9,972 nt of DNA from Desulfobacteraceae bacterium (GCA_011389605.1 JAABTZ010000073.1:1-9972); one strand, 5' to 3'; positions 1 to 7,407 are shown, numbered from the stretch's first letter. The notes: generated from the letters alone by a model not told the origin. Made by a program: numbers and translations.

Positions 1-8
1 GAATGTAT

Positions 9-371
9 ATGAAATTTGCCATCCCTCTGGCAAACGGCAAGCTGACCGCCCACTTTGGTCATTGCCAGGAATTTGCGCTTATTGACGTGGAAAACGACCA
101 AATCAAAAACAAGGAAGTTCTTGTCCCCCCGCCCCATGAGCCCGGGGTGCTGCCCAGATGGCTGGCAGAAAAACACACGGAGGTTGTAATTGCCGGGGGC
201 ATGGGCCATAAGGCCATTGAGCTCTTTTCACAGGCAGGCATCCGTGTGATTACCGGCGCTCCGGTGCAGGACCCTGAGAGCCTTGTTAACCAATATCTCC
301 AAAATTCGCTGGAAACCGGGGATAATGCCTGCTCCGGCGGCAGCAAGGGCAGCCACCAGTGCCAGCACTGA
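9..371 (+). CDS. NifX/NifB-C-type FeMo-cofactor-binding family protein, ORP-like
   Basis: Small soluble protein of about 120 residues matching the dinitrogenase iron-molybdenum cofactor biosynthesis fold (PF02579 type: NifX, NifY, NifB C-terminus, Desulfovibrio orange protein ORP). Visible hallmarks are the opening MKFAIPLANGKL strand, HFGHC at residues 15-19, PPPHEPGVLPRWLAE around 40-54, and the glycine-rich IAGGMGHKAIELF helix start at 61-73 followed by GIRVITGA. The last 13 residues form a Cys/His-rich tail (CSGGSKGSHQCQH) that could bind metal. ORP relatives carry a Mo-Cu-S cluster, but the ligand here is inferred only. The gene sits 16 bp upstream of two Fe-S MinD-like ATPases, the usual neighbours of this family in anaerobes. 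An in-frame ATG at position 3 is an alternative start. I chose 9 because family members begin M-K-(F/I)-A. The ribosome site lies outside the window, and no upstream stop is visible, so the 5' end is uncertain. Confidence 0.82.
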   Translation: MKFAIPLANGKLTAHFGHCQEFALIDVENDQIKNKEVLVPPPHEPGVLPRWLAEKHTEVVIAGGMGHKAIELFSQAGIRVITGAPVQDPESLVNQYLQNSLETGDNACSGGSKGSHQCQH

Positions 372-387
372 AGAAAAGGATTAATCC

Positions 388-1233
388 ATGATTATAAGCG
401 TTGCAAGCGGTAAGGGCGGAACCGGAAAGACCACGGTGGCAACCAGTCTTGCCCTTGCCATGGGCAGTTCGGCCCAGCTGTTGGATTGTGACGTGGAAGC
501 ACCCAATGCGCATCTGTTTGTTAAGCCCGTATTTGAAGCAGAAGAAACTGTTTTCATGAACGTTCCCGTAGTTGATGAAGACAAGTGTACCCAATGCGGA
601 CAATGTGAACAGATCTGTCAGTTCAACGCCATTGTTATCATTGCCGACACCGTAATGACATTTCCCGAGCTATGCCACGGGTGCGGGGGATGTCAGGCAG
701 TGTGCCCGGCAGGAGCGATCGGGGAAGGCAAAAGAACCATAGGCATTATCCAGAATGGCCGGTGCAACGGCCTTGGCTTTGTCCACGGCCGGCTCCGCAT
801 CGGGGAAGCCATGGCACCTCCCTTAATCCGGCATGTCCGTTCCCGCATCAATCCGGAGAAAACCGCCGTAATCGACGCTCCGCCGGGCACTTCCTGCCCG
901 GTGATTGCAGCCATCCAGAATACGGACTTCGTAGTTCTGGTCACGGAACCAACCCCTTTTGGGTTAAACGACCTGCAGCTGGCAGTGCAAACCGTTAAAA
1001 CTCTTAAAATCCCCAGCGGTCTGATCATCAACCGTTCTGACATAGGAGACAACCGGGTGGCGCAATATGCTGACGCGCAAAACATCCCGATATTAATGCA
1101 AATTCCTTATGAACGAAACATTGCCGAAGCCTACTCCCGGGGTGAGCCTCTTGTGGAAGCATTTCCAAAATGGCATCAGCACTTTGCCGGGCTCTGCAAA
1201 GAGATCACCCGGCTTGTTTCCGGGAGGGCATAA
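388..1233 (+). CDS. MinD/Mrp-like P-loop ATPase with inserted 2x[4Fe-4S] ferredoxin domain
   Basis: Cytoplasmic 281-aa ATPase of the SIMIBI class. The deviant Walker A GKGGTGKTT is at residues 8-16, the second conserved Asp in LLDCDVEAPN near 31-40, and the Walker B-like VIDAPPG at 161-167. Between them lies a ferredoxin module with two complete CxxCxxCxxxC sets: C67, C70, C73, C77 and C96, C99, C102, C106, the last followed by Pro. This architecture is found next to ORP/NifX-family proteins (Desulfovibrio DVU2103/DVU2104 type). The likely role, inferred, is ATP-driven assembly or delivery of a metal-sulfur cluster to the small protein encoded just upstream. A good ribosome site (AAAAGGA, 374-380) precedes the ATG by 7 bp. 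The stop codon shares one base with the start of the next, paralogous ATPase (TAATG), so the two are probably coupled and may form a heterodimer. Confidence 0.9.
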   Translation: MIISVASGKGGTGKTTVATSLALAMGSSAQLLDCDVEAPNAHLFVKPVFEAEETVFMNVPVVDEDKCTQCGQCEQICQFNAIVIIADTVMTFPELCHGCGGCQAVCPAGAIGEGKRTIGIIQNGRCNGLGFVHGRLRIGEAMAPPLIRHVRSRINPEKTAVIDAPPGTSCPVIAAIQNTDFVVLVTEPTPFGLNDLQLAVQTVKTLKIPSGLIINRSDIGDNRVAQYADAQNIPILMQIPYERNIAEAYSRGEPLVEAFPKWHQHFAGLCKEITRLVSGRA

Positions 1234-2096
1234 TGAAAGAACTTGTGGTAATAAGCGGCAAAGGAGGCAGCGGAAAAACAAGCATTGTTGCAGCACTGTC
1301 CCAACTGGCAAAAAATCCCGTGTTTTGTGACGCCGACGTTGATGCAGCAGACCTGCACCTGATTCTGTCCCCCGTGATACAGGAAACCCACGAATTCATC
1401 GCGGGCCACACCGCATTTATTAATCTAAAACAATGCACCAAGTGTGGCAAATGCCTTGAATTGTGCCGGTTTTGTGCCATAAGCCCCGATTTTGTGGTCA
1501 ACCCGGTGATGTGTGAAGGCTGCGGGGTCTGCAATTATTTCTGTGAAGACAATGCCATTGATTTTCCGGAAAATCTTTCCGGGCACTGGTACATTTCCAG
1601 TACGCGTTTCGGTCCAATGGTCCATGCCCGGCTCGGCATTGCCGAGGAAAATTCAGGCAAGCTCGTGGTCCGGGTGCGCAAGGAAGCGGAAAAAATCGCC
1701 AGCCAGCAAGAACGCGAGCTGGTTATAACCGATGGTCCCCCTGGTGTGGGATGCCCGGTAATTGCAGCCATCGGTGGTGCATCCGGGGTGCTGATAGTCA
1801 CCGAACCTTCTCTTTCAGGCCGTCATGACATGGAAAGAGTAGTGGAGCTGGCAAAACATTTTTCAGTGCCGGCCATGATATGCATCAACAAGTATGATTT
1901 AAACGAATCCATAACCCGCGGGATAAGGGAGTTTGCCGAGCAGAACAAAATCCCCTGCGCAGGCCAGATCCCCTTTGATCCGGCAATGACCAAATCCATG
2001 GTTCAGGCCAAAACCCTTTTTGAATACGCCCCGGACGCCCCTGCATGCAGTGCCGTCCGGCAGGTCTGGGACCAGGTGCTCAAAAATCTGAGCTGA
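1233..2096 (+). CDS. MinD/Mrp-like P-loop ATPase with 2x[4Fe-4S] ferredoxin domain, second paralogue
   Basis: A 287-aa paralogue of the preceding gene with the same plan: deviant Walker A GKGGSGKTS at residues 9-17, FCDADVDAADLH at 31-42, Fe-S cysteines C68, C71, C74, C78 and C94, C97, C100, C104, and Walker B-like VITDGPPG at 164-171. C81, three residues after the first set, is extra. The start is the ATG overlapping the upstream stop (TAATG), preceded by GGGAGG at 1222-1227. A longer reading frame begins at 1170 inside the previous gene, but the MKELVVISGKGG start places the P-loop at the family's usual N-terminal position. The first Fe-S set is CxxCxxCxxxC but is followed by R-F-C rather than the Pro typical of ferredoxins. 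Function inferred: partner ATPase in Fe-S or Mo-cofactor handling. It is the last gene of its operon, with a strong terminator beginning 28 bp after the stop. Confidence 0.9.
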   Translation: MKELVVISGKGGSGKTSIVAALSQLAKNPVFCDADVDAADLHLILSPVIQETHEFIAGHTAFINLKQCTKCGKCLELCRFCAISPDFVVNPVMCEGCGVCNYFCEDNAIDFPENLSGHWYISSTRFGPMVHARLGIAEENSGKLVVRVRKEAEKIASQQERELVITDGPPGVGCPVIAAIGGASGVLIVTEPSLSGRHDMERVVELAKHFSVPAMICINKYDLNESITRGIREFAEQNKIPCAGQIPFDPAMTKSMVQAKTLFEYAPDAPACSAVRQVWDQVLKNLS

Positions 2097-2123
2097 ACTC
2101 AAACATCCTGTCCCTTTGATGAT

Positions 2124-2171
2124 TGCCGCAGATATGCATTTTAAAAATGCTTGTCTGCGGCATTGTTTTTT
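2124..2171 (+). terminator. Intrinsic terminator of the Fe-S ATPase operon
   Basis: A perfect 9-bp outer stem (TGCCGCAGA at 2124-2132 with TCTGCGGCA at 2154-2162) encloses a second stem, GCATTTT with AAAATGC (2136-2142 and 2144-2150). A T-rich tract follows, with six consecutive T at 2166-2171. Position just after the stop at 2096 and before an independent gene fits a rho-independent terminator. Confidence 0.85.
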
Positions 2172-2237
2172 GTGTAGCCTGATTCACAAAGAAATGCGTG
2201 GTCAGCTTTCACCCTAAAAACACCTGGAATTTATACA

Positions 2238-3134
2238 TTGCCACTTACACGACAGCAAAAAGCCTATCTCTATGCCGGGGCCGCGGTATTGCTGTGGTCC
2301 ACGGTTGCCTCTGCCTTTAAGCTTTCCCTGAGGCATTTCACCCCGCTGCAGCTGCTGCTGTGGGCTGATGTGGCCTCTGTTTTCTGCCTGGCCGCGATAT
2401 TGGCGGTTTCCGGCAAATTCAGACTTCTGTGGACATACTCGGGACAAGATCTTCTTCGGGCCGCCGGCCTTGGCATATTAAACCCCTTTTTATATTATAT
2501 AATCCTTTTTGCCGCATACGATCTTCTGCCGGCCCAGGAAGCACAGCCTTTAAATTACACATGGGCCATCACTCTTTCTTTACTGGCAGTGCCCTTGCTC
2601 AAGCAACCAATCGGCGGCAGGGAGCTGGCGGCCATTTTCATCAGCTACCTGGGAGTGGTGGTCATCTCCACCCGGGGGGATCTGCTGGCAATGCAATTTT
2701 CCAACGGCCCGGGCGTGGCCATGGCCCTGGGCAGCACGGTGGTCTGGGCCCTTTACTGGATCTGCAGCACCCGTGATCATCATGATCCGGTCACGGGCCT
2801 GTTCTTAAATTTTCTGTTTGCCCTGCCGATTATCGCAATCACCTGCGCTGTGTTTTCAGACCCCCGACCGTCTTCGGTTTACGGGCTGATGGGGGCGGCA
2901 TACGTTGGCGTATTTGAAATGGGCATTACCTTTGTGTTGTGGCTAAACGCCATGAAATTAACCAGCAGCACTTCCCGGGTCAGTACCCTGATTTTTTTTT
3001 CACCGTTTCTTTCCCTGGTCTTTATCCACCTGCTGGTGGGCGAAATGATCCGGACATCTACGATTGCCGGGCTGGTGCTGATTGTGGCAGGCAGCCTTAT
3101 CCAGCAGACATCGGCAACAAAAACCACTCATTGA
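2238..3134 (+). CDS. DMT-superfamily EamA-type permease
   Basis: Inner-membrane protein of 298 aa, the usual length for ten-helix drug/metabolite transporter (EamA) proteins built from two repeated five-helix halves. The first half begins with the typical AYLYAGAAVLLWSTVASAFK, and the Pro/Tyr-rich ILNPFLYYIILFAAYDLLPAQEAQPLNYTW segment around residues 80-109 matches the end of helix 3/start of helix 4 in this family. The second half starts near residue 155 (GPGVAMALGSTVVWALYW) and ends with the SPFLSLVFIHLLVGE...AGLVLIVAGSLI pattern typical of EamA. The only plausible start is TTG at 2238: an in-frame stop lies at 2175-2177, and no ATG or GTG occurs in frame between. The ribosome site is weak. 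Substrate cannot be predicted; family members export amino acids or metabolites. It follows a terminator, so it probably has its own promoter, which I could not identify. Confidence 0.88.
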   Translation: MPLTRQQKAYLYAGAAVLLWSTVASAFKLSLRHFTPLQLLLWADVASVFCLAAILAVSGKFRLLWTYSGQDLLRAAGLGILNPFLYYIILFAAYDLLPAQEAQPLNYTWAITLSLLAVPLLKQPIGGRELAAIFISYLGVVVISTRGDLLAMQFSNGPGVAMALGSTVVWALYWICSTRDHHDPVTGLFLNFLFALPIIAITCAVFSDPRPSSVYGLMGAAYVGVFEMGITFVLWLNAMKLTSSTSRVSTLIFFSPFLSLVFIHLLVGEMIRTSTIAGLVLIVAGSLIQQTSATKTTH

Positions 3135-3235
3135 TGTTGACTCATGAATCCGGGTTCGCTATGAACAGCTATTGTAGTTTTGCGAACCTGTTTATAAAAA
3201 TCAAACCTGGTGACAATATAAGACCTCAACTGAGC

Positions 3236-3336
3236 GATTTTCAAGTTTGCCGCAGATATAAGGAAGATGATCGTCGAGCTATAGTCAACTATGCGAGACA
3301 TCATCTGACGCAGTAGATGCGGTAAACTTGAAAATC
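3236..3336. repeat. 101-bp inverted-repeat (MITE/REP-like) element
   Basis: The ends are 19-bp inverted repeats differing at one base: GATTTTCAAGTTTGCCGCA (3236-3254) and the complement TGCGGTAAACTTGAAAATC (3318-3336). The 63-bp interior also folds: AGATGAT pairs with ATCATCT, and TATAG-TCAA-CTATG can form a small apical hairpin. The element therefore forms one long interrupted stem. It encodes no convincing protein. Whether other copies exist cannot be seen here. It may be a transposon-derived miniature element or a structured RNA or terminator-like unit. Confidence 0.6.
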
Positions 3337-3432
3337 CCGTAGGGTTTACAATTTTTAAAGCAAAAATGGCTTAAACCTTTTAAAATATATTTGAAACAAA
3401 ATATTTGATGCTCTCGTAAAAAGTCGGTTTTA

Positions 3433-3557
3433 GACGGCTTTGTAAAAAGTTCAAGATCAAGGCTTGCGCGATTTTGAAGAATGCAGCGTACTTATCCGTA
3501 CGTGAAATTCTGAAAAATCGTGCGTAACGCAGATATTGGACTTTTTACGAAGCCGTC
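3433..3557. repeat. 125-bp dispersed palindromic repeat, copy A
   Basis: Imperfect palindrome running from GACGGCTTTGTAAAAAGT to ACTTTTTACGAAGCCGTC, centred on CGTAC-TTATCC-GTACG. The two arms pair along most of their length with small mismatches. It aligns without gaps to 9730-9854 (same strand, same 125-bp length, 111 of 125 bases identical by hand count). No open reading frame of note is inside. It lies 68 bp upstream of livJ, so it could separate livJ transcription from the upstream region. Confidence 0.8.
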
Positions 3558-3625
3558 AATATTTAAAAATTTGAAACGCTCAGTTTAGGTAAGAACCAGA
3601 CCAATTGACAAAAGGAGAAGGGAAT

Positions 3626-4750
3626 ATGAAAAGACTGCTGTTTTTAATTCTGACAGGCATCGTGGCCGCCACCGCCAACCCCGCGCTTGCCCAGGATCCC
3701 ATCAAGATCGGGCTCATGTGCCCGCTGACCGGCTCATGGGCAGCCGAAGGCAAGGACATGAAACAAATCGTGGAACTTCTGGCAGACCAGGTCAACAACG
3801 AAGGCGGCCTGCTTGGAAAAGAAGTAAAAATAGTCATCGGCGATGACAGCGGCGATCCGCGCACCGCGGCCCTGGCGGCCCAGCGCATGGCAACCCGGGA
3901 GGTGGCCGCAGTGATCGGTACCTACGGATCATCGATTACCGAAGCGTCCCAGAACATTTACGCCTCGGCCAACATCATCCAGGTGGCAAACGGTTCGACT
4001 GCCGTGCGCCTGACGGAAAAAGGCCTGCCCTATTTTTTCCGCACCTGCCCGCGCGATGACGAGCAGGGCCGGGTGGCGGTAAAGACCCTTCTGGACTCAG
4101 GCTATGAAAACATCGCCATTCTCCACGACAACACCACCTATGCCAAGGGCCTGGCAGACGAGGCTAAAAAACTGCTGGATCAAAAAGAGGTCAACATAGT
4201 CTTTTTTGACGCGCTGACTCCGGGTGAGCAGGATTACGGGACCATTTTGAGCAAGATGAAAACAAAGGACCCGGATGTTGTTTTCTTTACCGGCTATTAT
4301 CCCGAGGCCGGGCTCATGCTCAGACAGAAAATGGAAAAGGGATGGGATGTGCCCTTTATCGGCGGAGATGCCACAAATAACCCGGACCTTGTCAAAATCG
4401 CGGGCAATAAGGCTGCAGAAGGTTTCCGGTTCCTGTCCCCCCCCGTGCCCGGTGATCTGCCAACCAAAGAAGCCCGGGAATTTCTGGAGGCTTATGAAGC
4501 CGCCTACCACACCACCCCGGGCTCCATCTGGGCAGTGCTGGCAGGAGACGGATTCCGGGTCATCGTTGAGGCCATCAAGCAGACCCAGAGCACAGACACC
4601 CAGAAAATGGCTGACTACCTGCACAATGAAATGGAAGGCTTTTCCGGGCTGACCGGCGATATTGCCTTTAACCAAAAAGGCGATCGCATCGGCGATGTCT
4701 ACCGGGTATACCGGGTGGATGCGGGCGGCAACTTCGTGCTGACGGAGTAA
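3626..4750 (+). CDS. livJ: Branched-chain amino acid ABC transporter, periplasmic binding protein
   Basis: Captures the substrate in the periplasm and hands it to the LivHMGF importer. The 374-aa product has a Sec signal peptide (MKRLL basic start, hydrophobic core, cleavage probably after NPALA at residue 22) followed by the family's opening strand IKIGLMCPLTGSWAAEGKDM. Further LivJ/BraC-type signatures are GLLGKEVKIVIGDD (61-74), the IGTYGSSIT (97-105) and ANGSTA (121-126) segments lining the ligand pocket, ILHDNTTYAKGLA (165-177), and FTGYYPEAGLMLRQ (221-234). The ligand is most likely Leu/Ile/Val, but the family also binds other amino acids, amides and small acids, so specificity is not proven. 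The ATG at 3626 follows a strong ribosome site (AGGAG within 3613-3622); a TTG 21 bp earlier is in frame but would disrupt the signal peptide start. It is the first gene of the liv operon and lies 7 bp before the livH start. Confidence 0.94.
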   Translation: MKRLLFLILTGIVAATANPALAQDPIKIGLMCPLTGSWAAEGKDMKQIVELLADQVNNEGGLLGKEVKIVIGDDSGDPRTAALAAQRMATREVAAVIGTYGSSITEASQNIYASANIIQVANGSTAVRLTEKGLPYFFRTCPRDDEQGRVAVKTLLDSGYENIAILHDNTTYAKGLADEAKKLLDQKEVNIVFFDALTPGEQDYGTILSKMKTKDPDVVFFTGYYPEAGLMLRQKMEKGWDVPFIGGDATNNPDLVKIAGNKAAEGFRFLSPPVPGDLPTKEAREFLEAYEAAYHTTPGSIWAVLAGDGFRVIVEAIKQTQSTDTQKMADYLHNEMEGFSGLTGDIAFNQKGDRIGDVYRVYRVDAGGNFVLTE

Positions 4751-4757
4751 TCCTGAA

Positions 4758-5663
4758 TTGGAGCAGTTTTTCACGCAGCTGACAAACGGGCTTGCCGTGG
4801 GCGGCATATATGCTCTGATCGCCCTGGGTTACACCATGGTCTACGGGGTGTTAAAACTGATTAACTTCGCCCACGGCGACCTGTTTACCATCGGTGCCTA
4901 CCTGGGCCTGACTTTGCTGACATCCCTGGCACTGACCGACCACATCGGGGGTATAGCCGGAATCCTGCTGCTGGCGGTAATGGCCATGGGGCTTGTGGGC
5001 ATCATCGGCATCCTGCTGGACCGGGCCGCATACAAGCCCCTTCGCACATCCCCGCGGCTGTCTGCGGTGGTATCGGCCCTGGGCGCATCCATTGTGCTAT
5101 CAAACACGGTGATGCTTGTCTACGGCCCGTCCACCCGGGTTTACCCCCAGGGGCTTTTGCCTTCCCAGGTGTTTTACATATTCGGCCTGCCCGTGCCGGT
5201 GATGCGCTTTATCATCCTGGGCGCATCCATTTTGCTGATGATCGGGCTCTACGTTTTTATCCAGCGCACGAAAATCGGTACAGCTATCCGGGCTGCGGCC
5301 ATTGACCAGGATGCTGCCCGGCTTATGGGCATTAACGTGGACCGGGTCATCATGCTGGTGTTTTTCATCGGCCCGGCCCTTGGCGGGGCCGCCGGCGTGA
5401 TGGTGGGGCTTTATTATGGTCAGATCACTTTCACCATGGGCTGGACCTACGGCTTAAAAGCCTTTACCGCCGCTATTCTCGGCGGGATCGGCAACATTCC
5501 CGGCGCCATGGTTGGCGGGCTGCTGCTGGGAGTAATCGAGGCGCTCGGGGCCGCTTATATCTCCATGGCATGGAAGGACGCCATTGCCTTTTTCGTGCTG
5601 ATTCTGATATTGATCGTCCGGCCCACAGGCCTGCTGGGTGAACGGGTGGCGGAGAAAATATGA
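4758..5663 (+). CDS. livH: Branched-chain amino acid ABC transporter permease LivH
   Basis: One of two inner-membrane subunits that form the translocation channel. The 301-aa product is near the family's usual length and carries the LivH signature GYTMVYGVLKLINFAHGD at residues 24-41. A cytoplasmic loop AAAIDQDAARLMGINVDRV (about 179-197) corresponds to the coupling segment that contacts the ATPases, and LGGIGNIPGAMVGG (241-254) plus the IVRPTGLLGE ending are also typical. Start is TTG at 4758, giving MEQFFTQLTNGLAVGGIYAL, the standard LivH N-terminus; GGAG at 4744-4747, inside the end of livJ, serves as ribosome site. The stop overlaps the livM start by 4 bp (ATGA). Confidence 0.94.
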   Translation: MEQFFTQLTNGLAVGGIYALIALGYTMVYGVLKLINFAHGDLFTIGAYLGLTLLTSLALTDHIGGIAGILLLAVMAMGLVGIIGILLDRAAYKPLRTSPRLSAVVSALGASIVLSNTVMLVYGPSTRVYPQGLLPSQVFYIFGLPVPVMRFIILGASILLMIGLYVFIQRTKIGTAIRAAAIDQDAARLMGINVDRVIMLVFFIGPALGGAAGVMVGLYYGQITFTMGWTYGLKAFTAAILGGIGNIPGAMVGGLLLGVIEALGAAYISMAWKDAIAFFVLILILIVRPTGLLGERVAEKI

Positions 5664-6640
5664 AACCTGCTGCCGGACAGATCAGAAAAACCGCCTATGC
5701 TGCAATCATCCTGCTGTGGATGGTTGCCCCCCTGTTTATTGGCAAATACTGGACCGACGTGTTAAACAACGTGGCCATCTATGCCGTGCTGGGATTGTCT
5801 TTAAATATCATCCTGGGCTACGGGGGCATGTTTCACATGGGGCATGCCGCTTTTTACGCCGTTGGCGCCTACACCACCGCCATTGTCAACACCGCCTGGG
5901 GGGTGCCGGTGCTGTGGCTTATGCCTGCAGCCGGGCTGGCCGCAGGGCTTTTCGCCCTGGTGGTGGCCCGCCCCATAATCCATCTCCGGGGCGATTACCT
6001 GCTGATTGTCACCATCGGCATGGTGGAAATCGTGCGCATCGCCCTGATCAACAACGTATTTGGCATCACCGGCGGGGCCAACGGAATATTTGGCATATCC
6101 AGCCCTTCGGTCTTCGGATTCCAAGTCAACAGCATCGTGGCCCCGGCCCATTATTTCTATCTGGTCACAGCTTTTCTGGCCATCACCATTGTCTTGTTTT
6201 ACCTGCTGGAAAATTCGCGCTTTGGCCGGGCGCTGAAATTTCTGTGCTCCGATGAAGTGGCCGCCCAGGGATCGGGCATCAACACCGCAGGCTACAAACT
6301 AGCCGCCTTTGTCATCGGCGCGGTCTGGGCCGGGATGACCGGAACGCTTTATGCCTCCAAAATGGGATTTATTTCTCCGGAGTCTTTTTCCTTCTGGGAA
6401 TCGGTGGTGATGTTTATGATCGTGATCCTCGGCGGTTCCGGAAATATTGCCGGCGTTTTGCTGGGCGCGGCGCTTATCATCGGCCTGCCGGAAATTTTTC
6501 AGGGCCTGCAGCAATACCGCCTGCTGATATTCGGCCTGGCGCTGATGATCATGATGATTTTCCGGCCCCAGGGGATTTTGCCCCCCAAACCCCGAAGCTA
6601 TCCCATTGACAAGCTGGAAAAAAATGAGGTGTCTTTTTGA
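5660..6640 (+). CDS. livM: Branched-chain amino acid ABC transporter permease LivM
   Basis: Second channel-forming permease, 326 aa, partner of LivH. Recognisable LivM segments are LGLSLNIILGYGGMFHMGHA (44-63) followed by AFYAVGAY, RGDYLLIVTIGMVEIVRI (110-127), GITGGANGI (135-143), the coupling loop around SRFGRALKFLCSDEVAAQGSGI (186-207), LGGSGNIAGVLLGA (257-270) and FRPQGI (301-306). FHMGHA stands where most relatives have LSLGHA, a mild deviation. The ATG at 5660 overlaps the livH stop by 4 bp, with GGAG at 5651-5654 as ribosome site, so translation is probably coupled. Its own stop overlaps the livG TTG start. Confidence 0.94.
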   Translation: MKPAAGQIRKTAYAAIILLWMVAPLFIGKYWTDVLNNVAIYAVLGLSLNIILGYGGMFHMGHAAFYAVGAYTTAIVNTAWGVPVLWLMPAAGLAAGLFALVVARPIIHLRGDYLLIVTIGMVEIVRIALINNVFGITGGANGIFGISSPSVFGFQVNSIVAPAHYFYLVTAFLAITIVLFYLLENSRFGRALKFLCSDEVAAQGSGINTAGYKLAAFVIGAVWAGMTGTLYASKMGFISPESFSFWESVVMFMIVILGGSGNIAGVLLGAALIIGLPEIFQGLQQYRLLIFGLALMIMMIFRPQGILPPKPRSYPIDKLEKNEVSF

Positions 6641-7407
6641 GCCTGCTTCAGGTGGAAAATATCATCAAGCGCTTCGGCGGGCTGCTGGCAGTAGACAGTG
6701 TCAGCTTTTCAGTTCCGCGGGGGGCGGTATTTGGACTGATCGGACCCAACGGGGCGGGCAAGACAACTGTTTTCAACCTTATTACAGGCAATTACGGACC
6801 CAACGGCGGCTCGGTTATTTTTCAGGACCGGGACATCACCGGGCAGCCCACCCACCGGATTGTGGCCGCAGGCATTGCCCGGACTTTTCAAACCATCCGG
6901 CTGTTTGCAAACATGGCCGTGATTGAAAACGTGCTGGCCGGGTGCCACTGCCGGATGCGCTCCGGGCCGGTGGCAGCCATGCTGCGACTTCCCAGCCAGC
7001 ACAAGGAAGAGCGCCAGGCGCTTTCCAAAGCCATGGCAGAGCTGGAATTCGTGGGGCTTTTTGACCAGGCAGAAAACCTGGCCCGCAACCTTTCCTATGG
7101 AAACCAGCGGCTGCTGGAAATCGCCAGGGCCCTTGCCTCCGATCCACGGCTGATAATCCTCGACGAGCCGGCCGGGGGAATGAATGAACTGGAAACCGCC
7201 GCCCTGGTTTCCTTAATTGCCCGCATCCAGGCCCGGGGTATTACCGTGCTTTTAATCGAGCATGACATGAGCCTGGTGATGAAGGCATGCGAACAGTTGG
7301 TGGTGCTGGAATACGGTAAAAAAATCGCCGAGGGCACACCTGCGGAAATCAAGAAAAATCCCCTGGTGATAGAGGCCTACCTGGGCAGCGACGACGAAGA
7401 CTTTTAA
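6637..7407 (+). CDS. livG: Branched-chain amino acid ABC transporter ATP-binding protein LivG
   Basis: Cytoplasmic ATPase subunit that, with LivF, powers import. The 256-aa sequence has Walker A GPNGAGKTT (36-44), Q-loop glutamine in RTFQTIRLF (82-90), the LivG-type insertion around CRMRSGPVAAMLRLPS, ABC signature LSYGNQ (152-157), Walker B with catalytic Glu in LIILDEPAGGMN (172-183) and switch His209 in LLIEHDMSLVM. The LSYGNQ signature, rather than LSGGQ, is normal for LivG. The start is TTG at 6637, overlapping the livM stop (TTGA), with GAGGTG at 6626-6631 as ribosome site; it gives the standard N-terminus SLLQVENIIKRFGGLLAVD. Confidence 0.94.
   Translation: MSLLQVENIIKRFGGLLAVDSVSFSVPRGAVFGLIGPNGAGKTTVFNLITGNYGPNGGSVIFQDRDITGQPTHRIVAAGIARTFQTIRLFANMAVIENVLAGCHCRMRSGPVAAMLRLPSQHKEERQALSKAMAELEFVGLFDQAENLARNLSYGNQRLLEIARALASDPRLIILDEPAGGMNELETAALVSLIARIQARGITVLLIEHDMSLVMKACEQLVVLEYGKKIAEGTPAEIKKNPLVIEAYLGSDDEDF

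Larger units (their letters stand above)
3135..3625. other. Repeat-rich intergenic region, no credible gene
   Basis: About 490 bp between the EamA permease and livJ. It contains a 101-bp inverted-repeat element (3236-3336), an AT-rich stretch (about 3337-3432) and a 125-bp palindromic repeat (3433-3557). Within the AT-rich part a weak hairpin (GGTTTA at 3343-3348 with TAAACC at 3372-3377, inner T5/A5 pairing) is followed by TTTT and could be a poor terminator. TCGTAAAAAGTC at 3414-3425 resembles an end of the 125-bp repeat and may be a fragment of another copy. The livJ promoter should lie here, but no pair of -35/-10 boxes was convincing. Confidence 0.6.

Noticed and set aside
3161..3316. 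51-codon open frame starting MNSYCSFANLF in the gap after the EamA gene
   Set aside because: It runs through most of the 101-bp inverted-repeat element, has no clear ribosome site and resembles no family I know, so it is most likely chance.
3343..3381. Hairpin followed by TTTT as terminator of the EamA gene
   Set aside because: The stem is AT-rich and interrupted, the T-run is short, and it lies over 200 bp beyond the stop, so I did not list it as a terminator.
2124..3530. Shared CGCAGATAT word in the terminator (2124-2171), the 101-bp element and the 125-bp repeat
   Set aside because: The common stretch is only about nine bases and its surroundings differ, so a shared origin or binding site is not supported.
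3433..3557. CRISPR array or tandem repeat
   Set aside because: The similarity is one palindrome with a single distant second copy, without regularly spaced repeats or spacers.
4097..4807. Long antisense open frame (about 236 codons) opposite livJ/livH
   Set aside because: It lies wholly opposite strongly recognisable genes, shows no domain pattern, and is explained by the codon composition of the sense genes.
5638..6255. 205-codon plus-strand frame overlapping the start of livM
   Set aside because: It is rich in Arg, His, Gly and Pro, typical of a shifted reading of GC-rich DNA, and livM in the other frame is unambiguous.
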